Assembly: GCA_905116865.2 (NCBI GenBank)
Contig: CAJHNH020008553.1
Location: 187,501-251,500 of the forward strand
Origin: Candidula unifasciata
Taxonomy: Eukaryota; Mollusca; Gastropoda; Stylommatophora; Geomitridae
Length of the DNA: 64,000 nt
Reading direction: 5' to 3'
Both the position numbers and the translations under genes were made by a program. Under the pieces are notes generated by a model. The model saw only the letters and a list, made by a program, of their open reading frames with translations. It searched no databases and was not told the origin of the DNA. Shown here one piece after another: positions 1 to 9,889 of the stretch. Numbering within the stretch: position 1 is the stretch's first letter; each line of letters begins with the position of its first letter.

Positions 1-125
1 GATACAAGTTACGCTCTTTTCCCCATGTGGGTTTTCCAGGTCACACAGTGGAAAACAAAAATAGACCCCATCTCCTCAACAAGCATGTCATAAGAGTCTA
101 CTAATTGGGGTGTTTTTTTTTTTTT
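1..125 (-). repeat. Dispersed repeat C, fragment
   Basis: It shares the block with AGCATGTCRTAAGAGTC and ACTAATTGGG seen near 39.85, 43.58 and 45.50 kb. It lies head-to-head with another C fragment at 180-366. No coding capacity or class is recognised. Confidence 0.6.
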
Positions 126-179
126 TTTCAAACAATGGTAAAAAATTGCTTGTTTTACGGACAGAATGGCTGAAACAGG

Positions 180-366
180 TTTCTTGTGTTCTTCTTCCCT
201 GTAACTGGCTGTAAACTCCAGCGGAAATGTTTGGGTATTCGTCCATCTCTAGACTTTAGTCTTGTTTCAGAACCTGAGTGTTGCGTGCACATCCGGTTTA
301 CACATGTAGCTTATATGTATGCAGACTAGTTTCCTTGCCTCTTTGGAACTTTAGTTAGTCGACAGA
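180..366 (+). repeat. Dispersed repeat C, fragment
   Basis: It carries the C-family blocks GGCTGTAAACTCC, TTCGTCCA, ACATCCGKTTTACA and TATGCAGACT, as at 28.3, 34.3 and 54.2 kb. Its right edge merges with the retrotransposon tail that follows. Confidence 0.65.
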
Positions 367-570
367 TTATCCCCACTGCACATCGAACCACTCAGTCCAT
401 AAGTGCTCGGATCCCCTCCTCAGTAAATATGGCAGCGTGTAGCAGCTGACGACACCAGTTCTGTGTTGGTTTATTCTTCTTCTTTGGCTACCCGCGTAGT
501 GTTCTTGTTTGGCGACACCCCGTTTAACTTGCTGTTCTTGCAGTCTGACCATGGTTGCAGATTCACAGTT
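352..570 (-). pseudogene. LINE ORF2 C-terminal fragment (RNase H-bearing family)
   Basis: Minus-strand translation gives NQHRTG followed by a segment ending in RRGSEHLW, matching the extreme C-terminus of the large LINE at 24,957-26,726 (NQHRTG...RGGSEHLWTCPEC). The Cys motif is scrambled by a frameshift just after the Trp. The DNA GATGTGCAGTG..GATAATCTGTC is shared with the plus-strand copy near 5.78 kb, which places both in one family. The open frame continues to 852 without recognisable similarity. It is a dead 3' end of an element. Confidence 0.6.
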
Positions 571-1160
571 CTCAATTGGTTCACGCAAACATTTTAAATC
601 TCGTAGAACATTAAGTATATCGGCCTGATAGAACTTCAAATGTGGGGTATGCATCCCCTGCAATGTGTGGCTAAATCTACCCAGAGATGGACAAAGCTGA
701 CAACCACATATTGGTCGAGTAAATGAAATATTGACAAAAATGGCGGCAAGGCTACCGGAAATTGATAGGCGGGGTTCTGATTGTGTCTGTGTTGATTGCG
801 TGACTGATACAACCAGGCTTGTTGTTACAGGGAGGGAGGAGGGAAGCGACAAGGGAGGTAAACTAGGAATGGTATAAATAAAATATCAATAATGTGTTTT
901 TATTTAAGAACATTCTTTCTCTTTGATCACCTCTTATTGCTACGTGAACGCGATTTACATGAAGCAATATGTTCCAAGATAGCATGGTATAATCAAGTTT
1001 ATCATAAAATCTTCTATGCGTTTGGTTTACTATGCTCATTTCAGACCGTCAGGTGAGTTGCCTTTATGAATTCTCATGTCAGTCGCAGGTCCTAGGTGGT
1101 TCCCCGTAGCTTGCTGTGCACACTTTGCTTATGAAGTCAGGTTTCTTTTCGTAGATGTTT
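571..1160. other. No recognised feature
   Basis: AT-rich sequence with no repeat family, RNA gene or supported reading frame that I can identify. A minus-strand open frame crosses 571-852 but its only recognisable part lies in the LINE tail to the left. Confidence 0.5.
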
Positions 1161-1164
1161 GTTT

Positions 1165-1400
1165 ATACATAGGATCAACATCATGGCACAAGGATGGTAA
1201 CCCTCAAGTGCTCCGTTCTACTTCTAACTCAAGCCTGAGTTAAAAAAATCTAAGCGCAGTGCACGATCTACGTAGCACTGGCGATGATCCTGAATTACTT
1301 TTGTGCAGATTTTTAACTCTAATTTTGCCCGGGCAGCGCCGTTACACTACTCTCTTCGATTTTTTCAACTGCCAAGGGATTTTTTACGCGTGCAACAATA
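1165..1400 (-). repeat. SINE-B copy (partial)
   Basis: The reverse complement shares GGAGTTAAAAAT, GATCCTCGCC, GTGCACTGCGCT and CTCAGGCTTGAGT-type blocks with the longer copies at 8,765-9,165 and 44,535-44,935. The tRNA-like head is not evident here, so it is a truncated copy. Confidence 0.6.
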
Positions 1401-1639
1401 CACACGGGCGTAAAGAAGACTACAACTAGAACCTGTTTTAAATATATAATTGCACTGAGCTTGTGTAATTGCTGGTCATTCTCTTTTTATTTTGCATTCC
1501 ATTACTATCTACCACCCATGCCCCCATTCCCCCTCCCCACATTTTTTTCCCCTTTAATATGTAAAATTACCTCTTAACTCTATGAAGTTAGAACATATGG
1601 CACTGTAAACCTTTTTGACTCCATTGAATAAAAAGATCC

Positions 1640-1678
1640 TTAGAAGGGGCCCCGCAAGTCCGAATTAGAGAACCACTG
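1640..1678. mobile_element. hAT-type terminal inverted repeat, orphan end
   Basis: The sequence ends in TTAGAGAACCACTG, the outward end typical of hAT MITEs (CAGTGGTTCTC...). I could not find the partner end, so only one terminus is supported. Confidence 0.35.
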
Positions 1679-1843
1679 CTGTGTGTAGTATTTCTGGTTT
1701 ACAAAAGAGGCATTTTCATTCTAAATAAGACTTATTAGGGAATTTTCGGAATCTTCTAAAAAAGATCTTTGAGATGTATTACACTTTTTTTTTTTTTTTT
1801 GGAATTGTATGGTTCTATAGTGTTATTCACAATGCCTAAACAC

Positions 1844-2205
1844 CTACCCCTTATAATTTCTTCTTTTCTCGACTCCTGGATTGCCTCGCGGCGTTCGGGA
1901 AGATATTTCTGTGGTCCCTTTTCTGTTACCGCTGTATATGTATAACATTCCTTTCTGTGGTGCCATGTCTAATGCCAGTCTTGTTGCATGGCCAAACCAT
2001 TTGAATTGTTGTCTACCTATAAAGTTCAGTATTGGTTCTGTGCCGACTCTCCTCCTGATATCATCTCTCCTAAGTCGATCTCTCCTGGTTACACCTAGCA
2101 TAGTACGTCAACATATTTATGTTGTGCCTAATTTCCTTCTGTCTTCTAAAGACAGTGTCCATATTTGACATTGCTATCATAACGTTGGTAAGAATACTGT
2201 GTTGG
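1844..2205 (-). pseudogene. Non-LTR retrotransposon ORF2 C-terminus
   Basis: Minus-strand protein reads LGVTRRDRLRRDDIRRRVG, then QQFKWFGHATR, then SGNRK. The order matches the region after the reverse transcriptase in RTE-like and related LINEs: a [V/L]TRRDRLRxDDI block, a K-x-x-WFGH block and a basic GKRxRGRPR block. The GRPR block is frameshifted (GTTEISSRTPRGNPG). Sequence up to about 2,205 continues the similarity weakly. It is a 5'-truncated fragment without the catalytic domain. Confidence 0.65.
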
Positions 2206-2379
2206 GCAGTGTTCTTTTAGTGTTCATATTCACATGCTTGCATTTCAGAATTAGCGCCATTTGGCTGAACAGTTTCTAATTGCTGTTAATCAGTTAAGAA
2301 AAGGGTGCGATGAAATCAAAACATAGGCTTTCAACTGTAATATTTTTAGTTAGTTGCCTGTCCTTTACTGAACGCTGCA

Positions 2380-2562
2380 GAACCAACCGCAGCATTTTTT
2401 TTTTCTGTAGTGGTTTTTCGAGGCACATTTTACATTTTGGTAGTTTGCCATTGCCCTTGAACGTTCGGCTGTCGATACCACTGTCGAAACCAACGCAAGG
2501 CAAACAATCGCCCGCAGCTGGGATCGAACCCGACATTACGAAGCCTGTTCGCAACCCTTAAG
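2380..2562 (-). mobile_element. SINE-A copy (tRNA-derived), degenerate
   Basis: On the minus strand a B-box-like GGGTTCGATCCC (about 2,520-2,531) is followed by the core with TTGGTTTCGACAGTGGTAT, GGCAATGGCAAACTAC and TTGGTTCTGCA. The same order occurs at 54,545-54,800 and 63,395-63,600. Confidence 0.65.
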
Positions 2563-2633
2563 AGGGAGTATAGAGATAAAGATAGGGTGGGGAAAAGATG
2601 GAGATAGCAGTCTGCATTTTTGAGTGTCTATAC

Positions 2634-2635
<2 letters not shown>

Positions 2636-2706
<71 letters not shown>
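2636..2706 (+). repeat. (AG)n microsatellite
   Basis: About 70 bp of almost pure AG dinucleotide; a shorter run follows at 2,948-2,972. Frames through it give only Glu/Arg repeats. Confidence 0.95.
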
Positions 2707-2972
2707 ACTGGATTAGGGAGGGGTAACATGTCTGAATTGTATAAATCTGAGGTAGAAATAAAGAATTCGATATTCTATATGAGATTGGAAGGAAAGGGAA
2801 AGGGGGTGGGGGGGGGGTGAGAGAAAAAGAAGGGGGGAGGGTGACCGGTGGTGAGGAGGAAGGAAGGGCGAAGTTTTGCGTGCGTGTGTATGTGTGTGCG
2901 CGTGCGCGTAAGCATTTGATGCTAGAGGTTTGTGCAGTCTTTGTACACAGAGAGAGAGAGAGAAAGAGAGAG

Positions 2973-3650
2973 ATCTATACTGTATATGTGTGTGTACTTT
3001 GTGTCGGCTGTATCATATTGTTCACTTTGCGTTCCTAATCACCCGCACTATTACGTCATCAGTTCGCGTATTATTGAACCCCCGCCCTACCCGTTATGTT
3101 TTCGCATGTGGCCATTTATTGCCATAATTAACCGTGTACTTTTATGATACCTCCCGCCAACCATAACAATCTGGGCACTGTTTATTTCTGGTCTTACACG
3201 GATCTTGGATTATGGCATACCCGCGGTGTCATTTTTACTTTGTTGTAAATTCAGCCCACACTGATTGTTGAGAAATAAGTAACAGTACATTTTGCTCAAG
3301 CAGTATTTTTATCAATCCGGTAATCTTATTTTTCTGACCGCAATCTCCCAATGGAGCAAGGGCCCGCAAACAACTCACACCCACCAGGTCGGCCTGTCCT
3401 ATGCTACTGTATCCAGCTCACCGCATAACCTCTCCATCTCACCTCTAATTCACTTCTCCAAGTGGTTTCTTCTTTCTGCTTTTATTTCTTTGCCTCTGAG
3501 GGTTCCAGTGTAAAATCTGTCTAGTAATTATTTTCTGTTCTATTAAGCATTACACCTCTGTCCGGTCAGTACAGAATCTGATCGGGACAGAAAACCTGCC
3601 TGTTTATCGCCTAGCTGTTTATCAGTGTCACTTTTTAGTATTTGCTAAGT
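2973..3650. other. No recognised feature
   Basis: Mixed sequence with only short open frames. I see no repeat family, splice-flanked exon or RNA gene that I can support. Confidence 0.45.
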
Positions 3651-3654
3651 AGTT

Positions 3655-3800
3655 AGTCATCTCTTTGTGTGATGCAATTTTTCGTTATTTTGAAGCCCCA
3701 TCCTGGCTCTTGCCAGAGCCCGCAAAATAGCATAAATATCATCAGGTGTTTGTCGCTTTTGTGATGTCCTGGTGGGGTATCAGTACTACTACTACTTAGT
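3655..3800 (+). repeat. Dispersed repeat D, internally deleted
   Basis: It contains TGATGCAATTTTTCGTTATT, GAAGCCCCATCCTGGCTCTT and GTGATGTCCTGGTGGGGTA, ending in a (TAC)n tail. Longer copies are at 6.9 and 34.1 kb. The (TAC)n 3' tail suggests a SINE-like retroposon, but no Pol III box was found. Confidence 0.65.
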
Positions 3801-3924
3801 ATTTGCGAAATAATCCTACTTTGATACTTTCCCAGGAATTGAGAACAACACAAGTCCTCTGTAGTTTTAACTTATGCATTTCACTCCCATACCACCCCCC
3901 CCCCCTCAAATATCCTTTCTCCAT

Positions 3925-4105
3925 TCTTCTAGTATTTCTTCTATCTCCAAGACTTCACATATTTTTTGGTAGCAATTCTGTAAATGTTAATACTGGTCTT
4001 AATCATTTCTGCTTGGATACCATCTGGACCTGTAGCCTTACGTTCTTTCAGTAAATTGACAGCTTTCCTAACTTCATGTTTAGCCTGGGCCCAAGACCTG
4101 TATAC
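3925..4105 (-). pseudogene. LINE reverse transcriptase fragment (N-terminal fingers)
   Basis: Minus-strand translation reads EVRKAVNLLKERKATGPDGI then QAEMIKT. This is the LKxxKAxGPDGIxAE motif at the start of non-LTR reverse transcriptase domains. No palm motif follows in frame (a stop comes within about 20 residues), so it is an isolated internal fragment. The clade is probably RTE-like by sequence flavour, but the piece is too short to be certain. Confidence 0.75.
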
Positions 4106-4489
4106 GTCCTTAACATCTGCAGAGAATCATATTAGGGTGAAGTGAGGTCGTGATTCAGTGCAGCTCATACGGACTGGCTATTTTGGTAAACTGGGCGGCA
4201 ACAAGAAACCTATTGCGGGCATTCCGCGAGCCAAACGCGCATGTGATCGATTCCCGTTGCGTTTCAAGGAGATATTCATTGGCTCGTGTTGTTATGCTTG
4301 GTCAGAACGAAAGGTTCTCAAAGTGTGTAAAACTGCCCTCTCCTCGATAGATCCGGTTGAATAGATATGTGAACTAGAGCAACAGGGTTATAGCCTCTCA
4401 TGGGTTCCGGGTCTAATTTTCAGAGAGAGGGATTAGACTCCTGTCTTAATGTTGACTTCAGAATCTACATCATAGCACTCGGGACATTC

Positions 4490-5345
4490 CCATAAGCACT
4501 TCGTCCCCATCTTCCGCAGCAAGCGAAGAGTTCCAATTCCGATGGTACCAGTAACTGATTGTACATCCGTCCCGCCTTACCCTTGAGTGTTGAGCGTCGG
4601 GCAGATCCCCTAGTAACTCCATGCAGCGCCATTCTCCTCAGACCATAATGATAGGTTTGTGCTTCCGCACTGTTCACTCGATCACAAAGGACCCTGGCAT
4701 CAAACTTGTCAAACATAAATTCACCAGCTGCTGGTGCAGAACCAGCTAGTCTCTGCCTCCCCATTTCCAAACACACCAGCATGACATGGAAAGATATCCA
4801 AACACACCAGCATGACATGGAAAGATATCCAAACACACCAGCATGACATGGAAAGATATCCAAACACACCAGCATGACATGGAAAGATATCCAAACACAC
4901 CAGCATGACATGGAAAGATATCCAAACACACCAGCATGACATGGAAAGATATCCAAACACACCAGCATGACATGGAAAGATATCCAAAAACACACTAGCA
5001 TGACATGGAAAGATATCCAAACACACCAGCATGACATGGAAAGATATCCAAACACACCAGCATGACATGGAAAGATATCCAAACACACCAGCATGACATG
5101 GAAAGATATCCAAACACACCAGCATGACATGGAAAGATATCCAAAAAACGCCAACTACCCAGCACCTCTGAAGCGATGCTTGCCACTCTGTATGGAGCAT
5201 GCCTGTCTCCACCTTTCTCAGCATACTCTGTGAATCAGTTAAAGACCCTATCTTTAAAGGTACCAAATTTGCAGGAATTTGTGTGGGACCGAAAGGTGCA
5301 GATATCGCAGCCTTGCTGTAAATGTAAAGTACATGACAACCTGCC
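4490..5345 (-). pseudogene. LINE RNase H and C-terminal tail, interrupted by a minisatellite
   Basis: Reading the minus strand from 5,345 down, LTDSQSMLRKVETG and TEWQASLQRCW correspond to the RNase H segment holding the third catalytic Asp (compare LSDSINMIRRVQ in the 25-26 kb element). Then comes PCHAGVFGN, the (P)GHAGVxGN catalytic His motif, then RLAGSAPAAGE, then the conserved tail (DRVNSAEAQTYHYGLRRMAL). Twelve 31-bp units lie inside the His motif. One-base frameshifts flank the array. The downstream tail matches 44.2 and 54.9 kb. Confidence 0.8.
4767..5145 (-). repeat. 31-bp minisatellite, about 12 units, derived from LINE RNase H
   Basis: Twelve units are counted by the GCATGACATGG landmark. 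One unit (about 4,984-5,005) has a small insertion and a C to T change. On the minus strand one unit encodes DIFPCHAGVF, the RNase H His-motif segment of the surrounding LINE. Because 31 is not a multiple of 3, successive units shift frame and the array can look like a long open frame. Confidence 0.9.
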
Positions 5346-5599
5346 AACTCTTCTTTACAAAACTAAAATGGGCTCAGAAATGTATGCGAGTAAAAACTGA
5401 ATTTCCAAAGATGGAAGGTTTTAGTTCCTAGACGGCACTGGATCGTTCTACTATTGTCTGGGAAGACAAGGCGGCGAGAAGAGGCTAACGCAACTCACCA
5501 CATCTAATACACTTCCTAAAGGTGACACAGCTTGAATATGAGCATAAAATATAAGTGATACATTCGGTAAGAAATTGCACGAGCGGGAGAGCTGGCGAG

Positions 5600-5808
5600 A
5601 GACTTTCTTTCGGGCAGATCGTCATAAGAGTGACGTGCTACAAAGGACCTAAGTTAGGATGATAATCATGAAAACTCAACCCTGGAAAGGCTTACCCGAT
5701 ATTTTAAAAGATCATAGTCGCCACACGCTGAGAGATATGCTGAAGATGGGATCCGTGCGCTTATGGATTTGTCCGATGTGCAGTGAAGATAATCTGTCGA
5801 TCAAATAA
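5600..5808 (+). pseudogene. LINE C-terminal fragment
   Basis: Plus-strand translation gives TLRDMLKMGSVRLWICPMCS followed by EDN, the W-x-CPxC-x-EDN terminus of the RNase H-bearing LINE family (WTCPECNEDN at 26.7 kb). Upstream sequence has stops in all frames. The DNA is shared with the fragment at 352-570. Confidence 0.65.
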
Positions 5809-5814
5809 CTTTAA

Positions 5815-5985
5815 AGGATCATTTGGTTCCCCAAAATGACCTTGACTCCCAGGTCGACCCAGCCTTGAGTGGGTACCGGGTGCAGTCCCGGGTAGTAAAG
5901 TCGGCCGGCGTGATGCTGACCACATCACCCATCTTGTGCCGATTGGTGTATAAAAATGTAGGTCTAGCCCTATATGCCCTGTACG
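5815..5985 (+). mobile_element. SINE-E copy, head missing
   Basis: It contains CAGGTCGACCCAGCCTT, GGCCGGCGTGATGCTGACCA, and TAGGTCTAGCCCTATATGCC. Copies in the other orientation at 9.3, 18.0 and 41.7 kb carry a tRNA-like head, missing here. Confidence 0.65.
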
Positions 5986-6343
5986 CTTAAAGGGCTTTCA
6001 CTTGTTCACCGTCTGACTGTCCACGCCGTGTGGCGTTTCATCATCGTGTCTGTCTACTACTTTTGTCTCGTGAATTGCGAACCATTTCTAACAACAGGTG
6101 TTCTACCCTGTAAGTCAGCCAGGTGCCGTCTCCACACTGAAGGTTGGCTCCAATGGATCGTCAACAACGTCTTTCTTTAGCCTTCTATATACTCTATACA
6201 GAACTTAATGGCCTGAAGAGAAGGGTGGCGGGGGGTGCAGTTTCCAGACTACGAGAGACAGAGACCGACCTCCGCACAGGGGATACAAGACACTGAACAT
6301 ACCTTGGCTATGGAAGCACGTTGGGCTGGATAATCAGCTAGAG

Positions 6344-6550
6344 CAGTGCTTCTTAACCTGTGTCCGTGACCTCTTGGGGGTAGGGGATGGGGGGTCAAAC
6401 AACCTTTTAACAGGGATCGCCTAAGAGCATCGAAAAACATATTCATAGAAGATATGAAGTAGCAATGAAAATAATTGTTAGCGTATTGGTCACATCAGCA
6501 TGAGGAACTGTATTAGAGGGTCGTGGTATTAGGAAGGTAGAGAACCACTG
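6344..6550. mobile_element. hAT MITE (207 bp)
   Basis: It starts CAGTGCTTCTTAACCTGTG and ends GGTAGAGAACCACTG, imperfect inverted termini of hAT type. Flanking 8-mers AGCTAGAG (6,336-6,343) and GGCTAAAA (6,551-6,558) match at five of eight bases, with differences all G/A, consistent with a decayed 8-bp target duplication. It has no coding capacity, so it is non-autonomous. Confidence 0.75.
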
Positions 6551-6856
6551 GGCTAAAAGAAGAGATTTTCATACGTAACGAGAGCGCCGCTCGGTAAATG
6601 ATTTGCTGATTGATGATGATGTCTAGGCCTAAGTGTCCCTGATATGCGGCACTTGGAGCCAGGCAACACAGATTTGAGAAGCACTGTCCCACACAATGAC
6701 TCACGGTGGTACTGGCCGTATCCAGTAACCAGGTGGAAAGTCAGGGCAACTTGTAAGAAAAGATAGATCGGCACAGACTGATTGTCTGAAAATTTAGTCT
6801 CCAATTTGTGAGGTTTTAGAGTCCTTTGACCACCATGCTGGTTCCGGGCCCCATGG

Positions 6857-6892
6857 GAGGGTGTGTGTGTGTGTGTGTGGGGGGGGGGGGGG
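6857..6892 (+). repeat. (GT)n plus poly-G tract
   Basis: A short GT run is followed directly by a run of about 14 G. Confidence 0.9.
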
Positions 6893-6934
6893 TTAAAGGA
6901 ATAGACAATTTGCCTTTAAAGCATCATGTAGCTA

Positions 6935-7145
6935 CTGTTACCCCTTGTGGGGTGCAGTTTTTAGTTACTTTGAAGCCTCATCCTGGCTTTGGCCAGGGGC
7001 CCTACATATAGCCGGGCCTTAAATTGGCCTGAAGCCTTAACGAGGTTTTTGGGACCTCTCCATGGGTGATCCTCATCCGCATGGTGGCACATTGTGTCAC
7101 CGGGTGTTTATAGCTGTGTGTTGTCCTGTGGGGTACCTTACCTAC
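6935..7145 (+). repeat. Dispersed repeat D
   Basis: It shares CCTTGTGGGGTGCAGTTTTT, TTTGAAGCCTCATCCTGGCT, CCTCATCCGCATGGTGGCAC and GTGTCACCGGGTGTTTAT with copies at 34.1 kb (+) and 20.1 kb (-). Confidence 0.75.
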
Positions 7146-7149
7146 CTTC

Positions 7150-7365
7150 CTTTCCAACATGCATGTCATACCAGTTGACTAATAGTGGTTGCATCGGAGT
7201 GCATCAGCCTGAGAGGTAAAGAACCACCAGTCCGCATAGAAATAAGCCAGATCCGTATAACGGATGTGGACGCAACACTTAAGTTCTGAAACAAGACTTA
7301 AAAGTCCAGAAGTGGACGAAAAGCCAGACTTTGTTGCTTAGTTTACAGCCAATGAACACGACGAA
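7150..7365 (-). repeat. Dispersed repeat C
   Basis: The minus orientation of C: blocks GCATCGGAGTGCATCAGCCT, ATCCGTATAACGGATGTG and CCAGAAGTGGACGAA match 39.9, 43.6 and 45.5 kb. It follows a D copy directly, as also happens at 28.2 and 34.1 kb. Confidence 0.7.
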
Positions 7366-7607
7366 AAAAAACTGTCTTGTGTGTTTCTGATATGCAAACG
7401 TTTGCGTCCACATTGACGTTAACGCCAGTGGGTTGAGGACATCTCTGTGCGGTCTGTGGACGGAGCCTGTTGCACTTAAGAGATGCGGGTTCAAAGTATC
7501 TTTAGATAGGTATCTTAAACCTGAAACTTGAACCATAGATCGTAAAATTGTGCAACGCATTTACTAACCTCGAAGTCACCAAAACCTCTGTGCTCTCATT
7601 CTTTATT

Positions 7608-7630
7608 CTTTCTCTCTCTCTCCCTCCTTT

Positions 7631-7697
<67 letters not shown>

Positions 7698-7809
7698 CTT
7701 TTTCTCTCGGTCTGTTTTTCTGTCTCTCTTCCTTTCGTTCTCTCTCTTTCTTTCGCTGTCTTTTTATCTCGGTCTGTCTTTGTCTCCCCCCTTCCTTTCG
7801 TTCTCTCTC

Positions 7810-7855
<46 letters not shown>

Positions 7856-7856
7856 G
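7608..7856 (+). repeat. (CT)n microsatellite, interrupted
   Basis: Nearly 250 bp of CT repeats with short TTTCGCTGTC interruptions. Both strands stay open (Ser/Leu and Glu/Arg repeats); this is not coding. Confidence 0.95.
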
Positions 7857-8014
7857 TGTATCCCCAATGGAGCACAGGCCTCCAGCCAACTCTGCCTAAC
7901 TGCCCTACCCTTTGACATCGCCAAAAATACACCTTGTATCATTTCCGGCCAGTATCTCTTTTCCGTGGTTTTGATCTCCCCTTGTTTTGTTTGGTGCTGC
8001 AGTATTTATTGCTG

Positions 8015-8120
8015 CAACCGCCACTGGTATTGCTACTGCTACTACTGATACTACTGCGGCTGCTGCTACTGTTACTTCTTACGCTGCTGCAGTCATTGCT
8101 ACCGCTACTACTTCTCTACA
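8015..8120 (+). repeat. Degenerate (CTA/CTG)n tract
   Basis: About 100 bp of imperfect CTACTG-type triplets. Confidence 0.75.
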
Positions 8121-8484
8121 CCACATTGGTACTTCACTTACCAGCACGCAGCACCCCCTGTCGACTGCCATGACATTTGCCCGTACAGTTTAAAGACTGT
8201 AATTTCTCTTATCGTTCTGCCAACTGAAGCTTTACCGATCTGTTTTCATGTCTATGATTAATCCACTGTTGCGTAGCCTTGTTTACATCTTCATTACTCA
8301 CCGTGATTGCTCTTGTAGAGGCACAAAAATAGAATCAAGCCAAACATGGAAGTCAAGGTCGAGTGACATTAACGGGCGACCGCGCTTATCTATCGCTGTA
8401 ATATTGAGAATGATAAACGGCTAACTGGCTCTTGGCTCTGGAGATTCAATCTTGATTCCGGTTCCACTGTTTCAGCGGTTCTTA

Positions 8485-8700
8485 AGTTGTGCTGTGGCGA
8501 CGATCCTTGGATCCGTTCTGCAGACCTAGCTTATTTTATTCAGACTGTTGGTTTCTCGCCTTTGTTAGATGCAATCCGACTTCGAAAGGAAACGTCTCTT
8601 TGTCTACTCTAACAACTTGTTGGGAGTGTGGGGACAGTGACGTCGTCTCCCCTCCCCCCCCCCCCACACCCCATAAAAAATTGTCATGAAGCCCACCGGG
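8485..8700 (+). repeat. Dispersed repeat C, fragment
   Basis: CAGACTGTTGGTTTCTCGCC, GATGCAATCCGACTTCGAAA and GGAAACGTCTC match the interior of C (compare 19.6 and 28.4 kb). It ends in a poly-C run. Confidence 0.65.
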
Positions 8701-8764
8701 GGAGGACGAGAGATGGAGTGGAGGAGATGCGTGCAGAAGGATGAAGGAAATAGCGATATAACCG

Positions 8765-9165
8765 TTTACACGTTTGTCGCTGGGTTCCTCATGGACTCCG
8801 GGTTTAATCCTCAGTAAGGGTTGGGATTTTCTTCAAGTGGACTTAGACTTCTAGTAATTCCCCCTGGTCTCTGGGTAGTCAGATCGGACGCCCGTATGCA
8901 TTGTTGCGCACGTTAAAAAAAAATCTTTTGGCAGTTACAATTTAAAAAGAGCTGCCTTACGGCGCTGCCCGGCAAAATTTGTAGTTAAAATGTACCTAAA
9001 GAAGTACAGGATCTTCGCCGATGCTACAGAGCCTGTGCACTGTGTTGAGCTTCTTCGGACTTAAGTTAGAAGAAGAACGGAGCACTAATGTGTTACTACC
9101 CGAGGGCCATGATGTTGATCTCTTGTTCAACCCTCAAACTTCTCAGACTTTAGCTCGTTGTTACC
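8765..9165 (+). mobile_element. SINE-B copy
   Basis: It starts near a degenerate B-box (CTCCGGGTTTAATCC), then TCTAGTAATT, CCTGGTCTCTGGGTAGT, AGATCGGACGCCCGTATGCA, TTGCGCACGTTAAAAA and GTTAGAAGAAGAACGGAGCA. Block order is the same at 44,535-44,935. Roughly 350-400 bp long; the core is not one I can name. Confidence 0.7.
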
Positions 9166-9254
9166 CATTGTGTGATATTTTGTCCTCATCTCGAGATTTG
9201 GTTCGTAAATCGCCATCTTTCTCTGACATTTACGGCTTCAAGCAGCATATAGTA

Positions 9255-9455
9255 AAGTAAAGGTCCCTTTATCACGCCTTTATGTGTACAGGGCATATAG
9301 GGCTAGAACTATTCTTTTATAGATCAAGCAGCACAAGATGAGTGATGTGGTCAGCATCACGCCGACCGCCTTTACTTTCCGGTACTGCATCGATCTAAGA
9401 GCCCAGGACCTTCAGATCCGCAAGCGAGCGTCTAACCGCTACGTTCAAGCAGCAT
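9255..9455 (-). mobile_element. SINE-E copy
   Basis: It carries GGGCATATAGGGCTAGA, GTGGTCAGCATCACGCCG, GACCTTCAGATCCGCAAGCG. The tRNA-like head lies at its right end. Confidence 0.7.
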
Positions 9456-9459
9456 ATGT

Positions 9460-9879
9460 CCAGACATTTCATCTTGATTTTTTTTTTTTTTTCCCTTAAA
9501 TTATCCTATTTTGTTTGGTTTCATGAGGCATGTGTTTTTAAATGTTTTAACTGCAATTACATATAAGCTGCTCAGATTTTTAACTTCCATTTGTTAAAAT
9601 TAAAATGTTAGCAATTATAGTGGTGGACTGTTAGTGTTGGTACCTTTAGCGTGACCTTATGCATTTTTGCGTGTGCGAGTTTCTGTATTTTGTCGGGGTG
9701 TATCTGTTTTGCGTAGTTTTAATTGGGACAATGAAGGGTATTTTTGTGTGATTTTTTTTTTGCTAACAGGAGCGAGTAATTATGGGATGTTGCGTCTGAT
9801 GTGAAACAAACTGTGACAAACAAAAAAAAATTTTAATAACAATACGCAACTTATGTAACTTAGTTTATTTTGTTAAGCT
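9460..9879. other. No recognised feature
   Basis: AT-rich sequence with T and A runs but no repeat family or coding signal that I can identify. Confidence 0.45.
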
Positions 9880-9889
9880 TGTAAAGGCT

